This document shows positions 26,181 to 34,738 of a DNA stretch of 64,000 nucleotides, one piece after another. A program made the translations under genes and the position numbers. Source of the DNA: Pseudomonas citrullilanati (lineage in GTDB: Bacteria; Pseudomonadota; Gammaproteobacteria; Pseudomonadales; Pseudomonadaceae); contig NZ_JAUQOP010000001.1 of the NCBI RefSeq assembly GCF_030580855.1, forward strand, positions 62,001-126,000. Reading direction: 5' to 3'. Position 1 is the first letter of the stretch, and each line of letters opens with the position of its first letter. The notes below the pieces were generated by a model, which was given only the letters and a program-made list of their open reading frames with translations, was not told the origin of the DNA and did no database searches.

Positions 26181-28193
26181 ATGCTTGAAAGTCTGCAGTT
26201 CACGTTGCGCAGTGGAGTCAACGTGTTGGTCGTCGTGGGGGCATTGGGGTATTCGGCCCTGGCGTCTGCGCTGGGGCTGGGCGAGATCACGCTTCATTCC
26301 GCGTTGAACCAGCCATTGCGTGCCGATATTGCCCTGGTGGATGTCGCCGGGCTCGCCGAAGGCGACCTGTCGGCCAGCCTGGCCAGCCCGGACGATTTCA
26401 GTCGCGCTGGCGTGGAGCGGGTATTTTTCCTCAACAACCTGCGCTTTACCCCGGTATTGCGAGGCGAGCGCAGCTACATTCGGGTAACGTCCAGCAAGCC
26501 GGTGGAGGAACCGTTCCTCAACTTCCTGGTGCAGGTCAGCCAGCCCAACGGGCGCTTGCTGCGCGAATTCACCGTGCTGTTGGACCCGCCCGGTACGCCG
26601 GGTATCGTGCCGGCCAGCGACGAACCGGCCGCCGCCTCGCAATCATCGCTGTCAAGCCAGGCCGCGCCGGCCGTCAAGCCACCCCCCGCGACCCAGGGCA
26701 AGCGCTACACCGTCGTGCAGGGGGACAATCCCTGGATCATCGCCAAACGCCTACACGACGCCGGCAGTCCTGGCTCGGTCAACGCGCTGATGCAAGGCAT
26801 CCAGGCGCTGAACCCTGGGAGCGACCGGCTCTCCATCGGCCAGCGCCTGCTGTTGCCCGACTCGGCCGTGCTGCCGTCGGCGCAGGATCCTGCCGTCGGC
26901 GCCGTCCCTTCCAACGAACAGTTGGCCGCCAGCGTGCTGCAAAACCAGCAGCAACAGAAAACCATCGACGAACTGCAAGCCCGGCTCCAGGCCCAGGACG
27001 AAGAAATCGCCGGCCAGCGCCAGCAGATCAGCGAATTGCAGGCACGCCTGGCGGAGTCCGCCCCCGCGCCTGCGGTGCCCGCCCAGGCGCCCGTACAACC
27101 TCCGGCAGAGGCGCCGACGGCGGAGGTCCAGCCCGCTGCGCCGCCAGCCGCCGAGCCGCCGGAGCCGGACGGCATCGACTGGCAGTGGGTGGCCGGGCTC
27201 GTCGCCCTGTTGGGGTTGCTCGGGTTGTGGGCATTCATCCGTCGCCGCCAGCAGGCGCAGGTCGAGACGGTGCCGATGCCCGAACGTCCCGCCCCGATAC
27301 TGGAAGACGCGGTCGAGCCCTATGCATCGCCCCTCGACAAGGAGCCGCCCGAGGCCGCCACCGCCTTCAATAATGGCGATACGCCGCTGGGGGATGTGCT
27401 GGAAGGGGTCGGGATCTACCTGACCTACGGCCGGTTCACCGAGGCCGCGGGGTTGTTGCGCGCGGCCTTGCTGGCGGAGCCGGAGCGCACCGACCTGGGC
27501 CTCAAGTTGCTGGAGGTATTGGGCAGGCAGGGCGATGTCATCGGTTTCCAGGCCCAGGAGCAGCATTTGCTGGCCCAGGGCGTCGACGCCGAGGTGCTGG
27601 AAGGCATTCGCGGGCGCTACCCCAAGCTGGCTGTCATTCCCGCTGCCGTCGCAGCCCCCGTCGTGCTCCCGGCACCGGTTGCCGAACTCGAACCGCCACC
27701 GCCACCGCCACCGCCGGCCCCGGCGCCCCAGCCCGCGCCCTTGCCCAGCGATGAATTCGAACTGGACCTCGACGCGCTGTCCCTGGAAACCAGTTGGGAC
27801 CTGGCCGACGTCCCACCGGCGCCCTCTGAAAAAGTGCCGCCGTCCGCCCCCGGCGACTTGTCGCTCTCGGCCTTCGGCGAGCCGGAACTGCAATGGGAGG
27901 CGCCACTGGAAACTGAATCCCTGGACGATGATTTCCTCGACAGCTTTGCCGATGAAGAGCAGTCGCTGGAGCTTGAAGCATTGCCCTTTGAATCGGGCGA
28001 CCTTGAATCCGATTCCCTCGAATCCATTTCCCTCGAGCCCCAGGCGCAAGCTTCGGTCAAACTGGAACAGGCGCAGAACTGCATCGACGAGGGCGACCTG
28101 AAGACCGCCATCTCATTGTTGGAGGAGTTGCTCGAAGAGGGTGACGAGCCCCTCAGGCAAACCGCCCGGGTGTTGCTGGCCGGGATTCGCTAG
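26181..28193 (+). CDS. FimV/HubP-like polar landmark protein (short paralogue)
   Basis: A 670-residue inner-membrane protein of the FimV family. It has a leader-like hydrophobic N-terminus (LVVVGALGYSALASALGLGE), the periplasmic FimV N-terminal domain (about 25-150) and a LysM peptidoglycan-binding domain (about 174-225, KRYTVVQGDNPWIIAKRL). A coiled coil (about 252-290), a Pro/Ala linker and one membrane helix (about 334-355) follow. The cytoplasmic part is acidic, with a C-terminal TPR-like FimV domain (about 626-670). The ATG at 26181 follows GGGA. It is clearly shorter than the canonical FimV encoded beside truA in P. aeruginosa, so it is probably a second family member. Role in pole or cell-wall organisation is inferred. 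Confidence 0.82.
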   Translation: MLESLQFTLRSGVNVLVVVGALGYSALASALGLGEITLHSALNQPLRADIALVDVAGLAEGDLSASLASPDDFSRAGVERVFFLNNLRFTPVLRGERSYIRVTSSKPVEEPFLNFLVQVSQPNGRLLREFTVLLDPPGTPGIVPASDEPAAASQSSLSSQAAPAVKPPPATQGKRYTVVQGDNPWIIAKRLHDAGSPGSVNALMQGIQALNPGSDRLSIGQRLLLPDSAVLPSAQDPAVGAVPSNEQLAASVLQNQQQQKTIDELQARLQAQDEEIAGQRQQISELQARLAESAPAPAVPAQAPVQPPAEAPTAEVQPAAPPAAEPPEPDGIDWQWVAGLVALLGLLGLWAFIRRRQQAQVETVPMPERPAPILEDAVEPYASPLDKEPPEAATAFNNGDTPLGDVLEGVGIYLTYGRFTEAAGLLRAALLAEPERTDLGLKLLEVLGRQGDVIGFQAQEQHLLAQGVDAEVLEGIRGRYPKLAVIPAAVAAPVVLPAPVAELEPPPPPPPPAPAPQPAPLPSDEFELDLDALSLETSWDLADVPPAPSEKVPPSAPGDLSLSAFGEPELQWEAPLETESLDDDFLDSFADEEQSLELEALPFESGDLESDSLESISLEPQAQASVKLEQAQNCIDEGDLKTAISLLEELLEEGDEPLRQTARVLLAGIR

Positions 28194-28223
28194 GCGCTGG
28201 CTGGGTGGTGGCTTGCAGGCCTC

Positions 28224-28293
28224 TTCGCGAGCAGGCTCGCTCCCACGGGGATTGTGAACACTGATCTTTTGTGGGAGCGAGCCTGCTCGCGAA
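28224..28293. repeat. REP pair with perfect 23-bp inverted arms
   Basis: Positions 28224-28246 and 28271-28293 are exact reverse complements (arm GTGGGAGCGAGCCTGCTCGC plus GAA), spaced by 24 bp. It lies between the convergent fimV-like and patatin genes. Confidence 0.85.
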
Positions 28294-28341
28294 GGCGCCC
28301 ACCCTGGCCGCCACCCAACCGGGCAAAAACCACCGCCCCCT

Positions 28342-30543
28342 TCAAAACGTCTGCCCCAGGTTCAGGTACACCGCCTGCTCGTCATCGTCGTTGAAGCCGT
28401 AGCTGAAGTTCAGTGGCCCCAGCGGCGTGTCGAAGCCGAGGAAGACGCTGGCGGCATTGATGTAGCCGCTGTCGAATTCATTGTCGTTGTTCCAGGCCCG
28501 GCCGCGCTCCAGCGAGCCGCCGATGTACAAGGGGAAGTCCAGCGGCAGGTAAGCCCGCGGCGTGAGTCGGCGGTAATACACGGCGCGCATCAGGCTCATG
28601 TTCTGGCCGGAGATGCCATCTTCGCGAAAGCCCGACAATTGTCGTGCGCCCCCCAGGACGAAACTTGAAGTCACGATCTCGGCGGTGTCGAGTGTCCGCC
28701 CATAGCGCCCGCCGAGGATGAAGGTGTCCGGACCGCTGCTCAGGGCCTTGTCCAGCTTGAACTCCCACTGTCGATAACGCTGGTCGGACCCCAGGCCCGG
28801 TTCGTACTGGCGCCAGGTCAGGCCGATGTCCTCGCCTTCATGGGGGAAATACACGTTGTCGAAGGAGTCGAACGAGTACTTCAGTTCATAGAAGCCCTCA
28901 TTGAAATTCTCGCTGGGTTGGTCGTGGTCACCGATGCGCACATCCGCCTTGCCCCAGGCCTGGCCGACACCGAGGCGGACCTCGCCGCTGTTACCGATCT
29001 GACGACCTACGTTGAGGCCGAAACCATAGCGTTCGACGCGATACTGGGCGATCGGATCGTTGTCCAGGATGGCCTCGACGTTGCGCGATTCGAATTGACC
29101 GTAAGGCGCGATGAAATAGCGCGAGCCGACGTCCAGCGGCTGGTAGAACTCGCTGTACAGCTCTTGCCTGTCGCCAATCTGCGCCCGTGTCAGCCATTCG
29201 GCACCCAGGCGATTGATCCCGTTGACCCGGTAGCTGGCGCCGAGGTTGAAGGCGCTGTCGCCGCGCATGTCGTCCGACAGGCTCAGCCCCAGCCGCAGGT
29301 AGTCGGTGCCGGTGCGTTTGCCCCGGGCGTTGATCACCAGCGTATGGTCCTGGCCCTTGCGTACCACGCGGTACTGCACTTGCTCGAAATAATCCAGGCC
29401 GTACAGGGTGCCCATGTCGGACTGCAGGCGCCCCAGGTCCAGCGGTTCGCCGATCTGCTGGCGAATGTAGTAGCGAATCACGTCGTCGCTGACCTTCGAG
29501 TCGTTTTCCACCCGGATCGCGGTAATGACCGGCGTGCGTTCGCTCGGCGTGCGCGCCGCCATGAGTTGCGCATCCGGCGGCTCGACAGGGCGCAGGTGCG
29601 CGAGGCGGGGTTGGAGGATCTGCGTGGCGCGGTAGCCGGCATCGATCATGTCCCGGGCGCGACCGAAATCGGTGGAGCCGAAGCTCGCCAGGGCTGGCTG
29701 GATCAGCACGTCGTCCTTTTTCAGTGTCGCCAGTTGTTCTTCGGAATTGCGCCGGGTCATCAGGGTGGTCGACTGGTTCAGCACGTCGACCACCGTGACC
29801 AGTTGCTTGCGACCGCGCAGGGGCGTGCCGATGTCGACCACGATCGCCACGTCCACGCCCATTTCCCGGGCCACGTCCAGCGGGATGTTGTCGGCCATGC
29901 CACCGTCCACCAGCAGCCGGCCGTCCAGTTCCACCGGGGCGAACACCGCCGGGATCGACATGCTGGCGCGAATGACCTTGGGCAAGTGGCCTTTGCTGAA
30001 CACCACTTTTTCGCCGCTGGCGATGTCGGTCGCCACCGCGCGAAACGGGATCGGCAGTTTGTCGAAGTCGCGGGTGTCGCTGGCGTGGGCCAGCAGGCTC
30101 TCCAGCAGCAGCGCCAGGTTCTGGCCCTGGATCACGCCCAACGGCAGGCCGAGACTGCCGTCGTCACGGAAACTCAATTTCTGTTTCACCAGGAAATCCC
30201 GGTCATCCTGCTTGCGCCGAAACGGCACGTCCTTGCGGGGCGGGGCGTCGGACAGCGCCTGTTGCCAGTCGATGCCCAGGGCCAGTTTTTCCAGTTCGTC
30301 GATCTTGTAGCCCGAGGCGTACAAGCCGCCGATCACCGCGCCCATGCTGGTGCCGGCAATGGCATCGATCTTGATGCCTTGTTCCTCCAAGGCCTTGAGC
30401 ACACCGATGTGAGCCAGCCCTCGCGCCGCGCCGCCGGACAGCACCAGGCCGATTTTCGGTCGCGAGGGTTCCACGGCGGTTTCTTGGGCGTGGCCGAACA
30501 AGGGCAACAGCAACAGGAGCAGGCAGGGCAACAGGCGGCGCAT
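28342..30543 (-). CDS. PlpD-like patatin phospholipase, type Vd autotransporter
   Basis: A 733-residue secreted lipase fused to its own outer-membrane pore. The ATG at 30543 gives a signal peptide MRRLLPCLLLLLLPLFGHA. The patatin domain (about 30-310) has the oxyanion loop SGGAARGLAHIG, nucleophile elbow GTSMG and catalytic aspartate motif DGGMADN. One POTRA domain (about 325-400) and a 16-strand-type beta-barrel ending in Phe (LGQTF) follow. This matches P. aeruginosa PlpD, a class A1 phospholipase of type Vd secretion. It is divergent from the SelT-type gene. Confidence 0.9.
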   Translation of the reverse strand: MRRLLPCLLLLLLPLFGHAQETAVEPSRPKIGLVLSGGAARGLAHIGVLKALEEQGIKIDAIAGTSMGAVIGGLYASGYKIDELEKLALGIDWQQALSDAPPRKDVPFRRKQDDRDFLVKQKLSFRDDGSLGLPLGVIQGQNLALLLESLLAHASDTRDFDKLPIPFRAVATDIASGEKVVFSKGHLPKVIRASMSIPAVFAPVELDGRLLVDGGMADNIPLDVAREMGVDVAIVVDIGTPLRGRKQLVTVVDVLNQSTTLMTRRNSEEQLATLKKDDVLIQPALASFGSTDFGRARDMIDAGYRATQILQPRLAHLRPVEPPDAQLMAARTPSERTPVITAIRVENDSKVSDDVIRYYIRQQIGEPLDLGRLQSDMGTLYGLDYFEQVQYRVVRKGQDHTLVINARGKRTGTDYLRLGLSLSDDMRGDSAFNLGASYRVNGINRLGAEWLTRAQIGDRQELYSEFYQPLDVGSRYFIAPYGQFESRNVEAILDNDPIAQYRVERYGFGLNVGRQIGNSGEVRLGVGQAWGKADVRIGDHDQPSENFNEGFYELKYSFDSFDNVYFPHEGEDIGLTWRQYEPGLGSDQRYRQWEFKLDKALSSGPDTFILGGRYGRTLDTAEIVTSSFVLGGARQLSGFREDGISGQNMSLMRAVYYRRLTPRAYLPLDFPLYIGGSLERGRAWNNDNEFDSGYINAASVFLGFDTPLGPLNFSYGFNDDDEQAVYLNLGQTF

Positions 30544-30611
30544 CGTCAATCTCGGGCGAACGGCAAAGGCGGTATTATACCGGCGCCCTCGACCCCAGGA
30601 GCTCAGCCGCC

Positions 30612-30899
30612 ATGACCGAACACAAACCGGAAATCGTCATCACCTATTGCACCCAGTGCCAGTGGCTGCTGCGCGCCGCCTGGCTAGCCCAGGAACTGCT
30701 CAGCACGTTTGCCGACGACCTGGGCAAGGTCGCCCTGGTGCCAGGTACTGGCGGGGTCTTCCACATCAGTTGCGACGGCGCGCAGCTCTGGGAACGCAAG
30801 GCCGACGGCGGTTTCCCCGAGGCCAAGGTGCTCAAGCAGCGGGTCCGCGACCAGATCGACCCGGCGCGGGACCTGGGCCACAACGACCGGGTTCAGTGA
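30612..30899 (+). CDS. SelT/SelW/SelH (Rdx) family protein
   Basis: A 95-residue thioredoxin-like protein with CTQC near the N-terminus (YCTQCQWLLRAAWLAQELL). This is the CxxC position that is Cys-x-x-Sec in eukaryotic selenoproteins W/T/H. The second half holds GGVFHISCDGAQLWERK and GGFPEAKVLKQ, usual in the family. Presumably redox-active in the cytoplasm. Substrate is unknown. Its TGA overlaps the 3' end of the convergent EamA gene by 7 bp. Confidence 0.88.
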   Translation: MTEHKPEIVITYCTQCQWLLRAAWLAQELLSTFADDLGKVALVPGTGGVFHISCDGAQLWERKADGGFPEAKVLKQRVRDQIDPARDLGHNDRVQ

Positions 30900-31783
30900 G
30901 ACGCGGCTTCGGTACCGACCCGCGCTTTCTTCGAGCCGGCCACCTGGCTCGACACGACGATGGCAACGATGATCACCGCGCCCCCGATCAGCATGCGCAG
31001 CGTCGGGTTTTCATCGAACAGCAGCCAGGCGATGGTAATGCCATAGACCGGTTCCATGGCGAACACCACCGCCGCCGTGCGCGCCTTGATCACCGCCAGG
31101 CTGGCGACGAACAGGCTGTGGGCCAGGCCGGTGCAGAACACCCCGAGCAGGGCGATCCACAGCCAGTCGGCCGGGCGCACGCCGCCCAGTTGCGGCGCGG
31201 CCACGGGCAGCAGGCACAGGCCGACCACCACGTTCTGGCACAGCGCGGCCTGCACCGGCGGCACATGCGCCGAGCCGGCGCGGTTGGCCAGCGACAGCAG
31301 CGAGAACAGCAACCCCGAGGCCACGGCCCACAACAGGCCGGTGGTGGCGCCGCTGGCCAGGTCGAAATCCGGCGTGACCAGCACCAGGCCGATGCTCACC
31401 AACACCACCAGCAGAATCTCGTTGGCGCGGATCCGCTCGCGGAAAACCAGCCCTTCGAGCAGCACCGTGAAGGCCGGGAAACTGGCGAACCCCAGCGTCG
31501 CGATCGCCACGCCGGCGACCTTGACCGCGATGAAGAAACTCACCCAATGGCCGGCCAGCAGCAGCCCGCCCAGCACCAGGCGGCGGCCGTCCGCTGCCCG
31601 CAGTGCCTGCCAGCGGGTCAGGCTGGCGAAGCGGGCGAACGCCGCCAGGGCCAATACGGCGAACACGGCGCGACCGAACACGATGACCGCCGGTGAAGCG
31701 GCGGCGAGCTTGCCGAACACGCCGGTCAGGCCAAACATGAGTGCGCCGATGTGCAGGGCGCCGAGGGCGGTACGGGGAGTCAT
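30893..31783 (-). CDS. EamA-domain (DMT superfamily) transporter
   Basis: A 296-residue inner-membrane protein with ten hydrophobic helices arranged as two EamA repeats (about 5-130 and 145-280). The second ends in the characteristic FAMEPVYGITIAWLLFDENP. Family members export amino acids or other metabolites. The AraC-type gene 138 bp upstream on the same strand may control it, but a REP hairpin lies between. Substrate is unknown. Confidence 0.87.
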   Translation of the reverse strand: MTPRTALGALHIGALMFGLTGVFGKLAAASPAVIVFGRAVFAVLALAAFARFASLTRWQALRAADGRRLVLGGLLLAGHWVSFFIAVKVAGVAIATLGFASFPAFTVLLEGLVFRERIRANEILLVVLVSIGLVLVTPDFDLASGATTGLLWAVASGLLFSLLSLANRAGSAHVPPVQAALCQNVVVGLCLLPVAAPQLGGVRPADWLWIALLGVFCTGLAHSLFVASLAVIKARTAAVVFAMEPVYGITIAWLLFDENPTLRMLIGGAVIIVAIVVSSQVAGSKKARVGTEAASH

Positions 31784-31822
31784 TGCGGTCCTTGAAGGGG
31801 TGGCCCGATAAAAAAAACAAAA

Positions 31823-31852
31823 CCTGTGGGAGCGAGCAGGCTCGCTCCCAGG
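31823..31852. repeat. Single REP hairpin
   Basis: CCTGTGGGAGCGAG/CTCGCTCCCAGG forms one tight hairpin with a short CAGG loop between the AraC-type and EamA genes. It is a solitary REP arm pair rather than the spaced pairs elsewhere. Confidence 0.75.
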
Positions 31853-31921
31853 TCTCGGTATTTAAACCCCTGGCAGCCTCGACGTCTGTCGCGATCCTGG
31901 CGATTTTTAGCGCCAGGCTAG

Positions 31922-32668
31922 CTAGCGGCGCCGCAGCTTGCCCGGCGAGGCGCCGAATTCGCGCAGGACGGCGGCGGCGAAGGCGCTCTGGGAACTGTAG
32001 CCGACGCGATGGGCGATCTCGCCGATGGGCAGGTCGCTCTCGCGCAGCAGCGCCACGGCCTTGTGCAGCCGGCGGCTGCGGATGTAGTCCATCGGGGTCT
32101 GTCCACATTCGGCGACGAAGCGGGCGTGCAGGCGCGCGCTGGAGAGCCCGGCCACCCTAGCCAGGTCGGCCACTTGCAGCGGATAGCCGGCGTATTGGTC
32201 GATGTGCGCGTCGAGGGCGGCGAAGGGCAGGCGCCGGCCGCCGGGTGCTGGCGGGCGAATGCCGTTGAGGCTGGCCAAGAGCAGCACCGCACCTTGCTGG
32301 CCGATCAGCGGATCGTCCACCGGGCTGGCCGCCAGCCAACTGACCAATTGGCTTTGTCCCGCGTCCAGTGGCAGGCGCGCGCTGCTGTCGAGCAGTCGCC
32401 GGCTGGCGTCGGCGTGATCCCCCAGGGATTGCCCGAGCCATTCATCGCTCGGTATGTCCAGCACCAGGCAGCGGCTGCCACGGGGGCTGCCGCAGGCATG
32501 GTGGGCCCCGGCCGGCACCACCACGAAGCTCTGCTGCATCACCTGGCTGCCGCGACCGTCGACTTCGAAATCCAGGGCGCCCGACAACCCGAACACCAGT
32601 TGGGCGTGGTCATGGCTGTGGACGATCAGGTCGTGGCTGTAGTGGCGTAGCGTGAGGATCGGTCTCAT
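31922..32668 (-). CDS. AraC-family regulator with cupin sensor domain
   Basis: A 248-residue regulator. The N-terminal cupin-like domain (about 5-110) contains HSHDHAQLVFGLSGALDFEV and PAGAHHACG, and two helix-turn-helix units follow in the C-terminal 100 residues (VADLARVAGLSSARLHARFV; IGEIAHRVGYSSQSAFAAAV). The histidine-rich cupin motif may bind a metal or ligand. It lies upstream of the EamA transporter on the same strand, a common regulator-transporter arrangement. Confidence 0.86.
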   Translation of the reverse strand: MRPILTLRHYSHDLIVHSHDHAQLVFGLSGALDFEVDGRGSQVMQQSFVVVPAGAHHACGSPRGSRCLVLDIPSDEWLGQSLGDHADASRRLLDSSARLPLDAGQSQLVSWLAASPVDDPLIGQQGAVLLLASLNGIRPPAPGGRRLPFAALDAHIDQYAGYPLQVADLARVAGLSSARLHARFVAECGQTPMDYIRSRRLHKAVALLRESDLPIGEIAHRVGYSSQSAFAAAVLREFGASPGKLRRR

Positions 32669-32802
32669 CGCGGTCTCCCTGTGCAGGCCGCCAGTCTACA
32701 CCGGGCGCGCGCGACCTCGCGCTGTCATGTAATCGACTTGTGCTTGTCATGGGCCATTAACCGCTGGGGTGCACAGTGGGAGAAACGATCAGGGGGTTGC
32801 CC

Positions 32803-33621
32803 ATGACCAGCGCCGAGCTCGCCAGACCCAGCCGCAAACAGCGTGTCCGCACCCTGTGGATCTCCGATGTGCACCTGGGGACCCGGGATTGCCAGGCCGA
32901 GCACCTGTCGCAGTTTCTCAAGGGCTATCACGCCGACAAAGTCTACCTGGTAGGCGACATCATCGATGGCTGGAAGCTGCGCAGCGGCATGTACTGGCCC
33001 CAGGCCCATACCAACGTCATTCGCCGCTTGCTGACCATGAGCAAGCGCGGCACCGAGGTGATCTACGTCACCGGCAACCACGACGAGTTCCTGCGCCGCT
33101 ATTCGAAGCTGATCCTGGGCAATATCCAACTGGTGGACGAGGCCGTGCATGTCACCGCCGACGGTCGGCACCTGCTGGTGATCCATGGCGACCAATTCGA
33201 TGTCATCACCCGCTATCATCGTTGGCTGGCGTTCCTCGGCGATTCGGCCTACGAGTTCACCCTCACGCTCAACCGCTGGCTCAACCACTGGCGGGCCCGT
33301 TATGGCTATGGATACTGGTCGTTGTCGGCGTACCTCAAGCACAAGGTCAAGACCGCCGTCAGCTTCATCAGCGACTTCGAAGAGGCCATCGCCCACGAAT
33401 GCGTGAAACGCGAATTGCATGGCGTGGTGTGCGGTCACATCCACCACGCCGAAATTCGCCAGGTGGGGGGCGTGGAGTACCTCAATTGCGGCGACTGGGT
33501 CGAGTCATGCACAGCGTTGATCGAGCATTGGGACGGCTCGATCGAACTGTATCGATTGGCGGATGCCCAGGCACGGGCGGCGTTGGTCAAGGCGGAGTTG
33601 AAAGTGACCGAGCCTGCCTAA
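32803..33621 (+). CDS. Metallophosphoesterase, UDP-2,3-diacylglucosamine diphosphatase-like
   Basis: A 272-residue calcineurin-like phosphoesterase. All five metal-binding blocks are present: SDVHLGT, VGDIIDGW, GNHD, HGDQFD and GHIHHAEI. It belongs to the LpxH-related group, which acts on UDP-diacylglucosamine or other pyrophosphates. Genuine lpxH in pseudomonads is normally next to a peptidyl-prolyl isomerase gene, so this is probably a paralogue. The ATG at 32803 follows AGGGGG by 6 bases. The GTG at 32776 has no such site. Confidence 0.83.
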   Translation: MTSAELARPSRKQRVRTLWISDVHLGTRDCQAEHLSQFLKGYHADKVYLVGDIIDGWKLRSGMYWPQAHTNVIRRLLTMSKRGTEVIYVTGNHDEFLRRYSKLILGNIQLVDEAVHVTADGRHLLVIHGDQFDVITRYHRWLAFLGDSAYEFTLTLNRWLNHWRARYGYGYWSLSAYLKHKVKTAVSFISDFEEAIAHECVKRELHGVVCGHIHHAEIRQVGGVEYLNCGDWVESCTALIEHWDGSIELYRLADAQARAALVKAELKVTEPA

Positions 33622-33627
33622 GCCATA

Positions 33628-33670
33628 CACAGTTGTGACGAGGGGGATAAATCCCCTCGCCACAACTGTG
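33628..33670. repeat. Compact REP palindrome (GTGGCGAGGGG family)
   Basis: CACAGTTGTGACGAGGGG pairs with CCCCTCGCCACAACTGTG around GATAAAT with one mismatch. It sits 6 bp after the phosphoesterase stop, between convergent genes, and could fold as a bidirectional terminator. Confidence 0.75.
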
Positions 33671-33680
33671 TAGGTGTCGA

Positions 33681-34268
33681 TCAGGCGGGTGCATCCGCCA
33701 TCGCCGCCTTGTAGATCGACTGCTTCGGCGCGGCGAATACCCGTTCCAGCATCGGCTCGAAGAAGCTCAATGGCAGCGTGTCGTAGTCGGCATCGAACGC
33801 CGCTGCATCGTACAGGGCGCAGAAATCGAGGGTGGCCTGGTACTGCGGGTGGTCGCGAAACTGCTCGCGCAAGTGCCGGTCCATGCCCAGGTGATGGAAG
33901 AAGTAATAGCCCTGGAAGAGCCCGTGCTTCTCCACCATCCACAGGTTTTCGGCGCTGACGAACGGCTTGAGGATCGCCGCCGCGATGTCCGGGTGGTTGT
34001 ACGAACCCAAGGTGTCGCCGATGTCGTGGAGCAGGGCGCAGACCACGTATTCCTCGTCCCGCCCGTCACGGTATGCGCGGGTCGCGGTTTGCAGGGAATG
34101 GGTCAGGCGGTCCACCGGGAAGCCGCCGAAATCGCCGTCCAGCAGCTTCAGGTGCGCCAGGATCCTTCCCGGTAGCTGCCGCGCATAGGCGCTGAAGTCG
34201 GCCGCGATGATCGCCCAGTCTTCCCGGGTGCCATCCTGCATGTGGGTGAAGCGTGCATGAGTGCTCAT
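33681..34268 (-). CDS. HD-domain phosphohydrolase family protein
   Basis: A 195-residue soluble protein with the HD metal site (CALLHDIGDTLG at about 82) and an N-terminal histidine (THSLQTATRAY). It ends in conserved aromatic helices (FFHHLGMDRHLREQF). Such proteins hydrolyse nucleotides or phosphonate intermediates. This group is similar in size to predicted HD hydrolases annotated only as HD family. The ATG at 34268 follows AAGGGA. It is 21 bp downstream of the DUF962 gene and likely in one transcript with it. Confidence 0.82.
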   Translation of the reverse strand: MSTHARFTHMQDGTREDWAIIAADFSAYARQLPGRILAHLKLLDGDFGGFPVDRLTHSLQTATRAYRDGRDEEYVVCALLHDIGDTLGSYNHPDIAAAILKPFVSAENLWMVEKHGLFQGYYFFHHLGMDRHLREQFRDHPQYQATLDFCALYDAAAFDADYDTLPLSFFEPMLERVFAAPKQSIYKAAMADAPA

Positions 34269-34289
34269 CGACAATCCCTTGGTTGATGA

Positions 34290-34601
34290 CTAGAACGCGA
34301 CCCGGCCCAGCATCATGTCCCGGTACATGATGAAATCCCCGAGCAGGCTGTAGAGCGGGTGCTGGAAAGTGGCCGGGCGGTTCTTCTCGAAAAAGAAGTG
34401 CCCGACCCAGGCAAAGCCATAGCCGGCCACTGGCAGGGCCAGCAGCCACCCGGCGCTGCCGACGACGACCGCCACGGCGACGATCAGGATGACCAGGGAG
34501 GTGCCGATGAAGTGCAGGCGTCGGCAGGTGCTGTTGCTGTGCTCGCCCAGGTAATAGGGGTAGAACTCGGCGAAGCTGTTGAATGATTTGACCTTTCCCA
34601 A
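34290..34601 (-). CDS. DUF962 (Mpo1-like) membrane protein
   Basis: A 103-residue protein with the family start KSFNSFAEFYPYYLGEHSN, CRRLHFIGTSL, two hydrophobic hairpin helices (about 32-55) and HFFFEKNRPATFQHPLYSLL. Yeast Mpo1, a family member, is an Fe(II) dioxygenase of 2-hydroxy fatty acids. The bacterial role is not known. TTG at 34601 is proposed because similarity starts just after it and AAGAG lies upstream. The longer frame to 34712 has a low-similarity leader. Confidence 0.75.
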   Translation of the reverse strand: MGKVKSFNSFAEFYPYYLGEHSNSTCRRLHFIGTSLVILIVAVAVVVGSAGWLLALPVAGYGFAWVGHFFFEKNRPATFQHPLYSLLGDFIMYRDMMLGRVAF

Positions 34602-34738
34602 GACGGCAGGCTCTTTGAGAGTTATTGTCCTTGCAAGTCTAGAGCGCTCGCCTGCATCGGCCAGTGACAATGAGGGCCAGTCTAGTATCCTTCGCAAATC
34701 CGGCCGCAGCACGCGGCTCTTCGTGCAAGTGATCCGTC

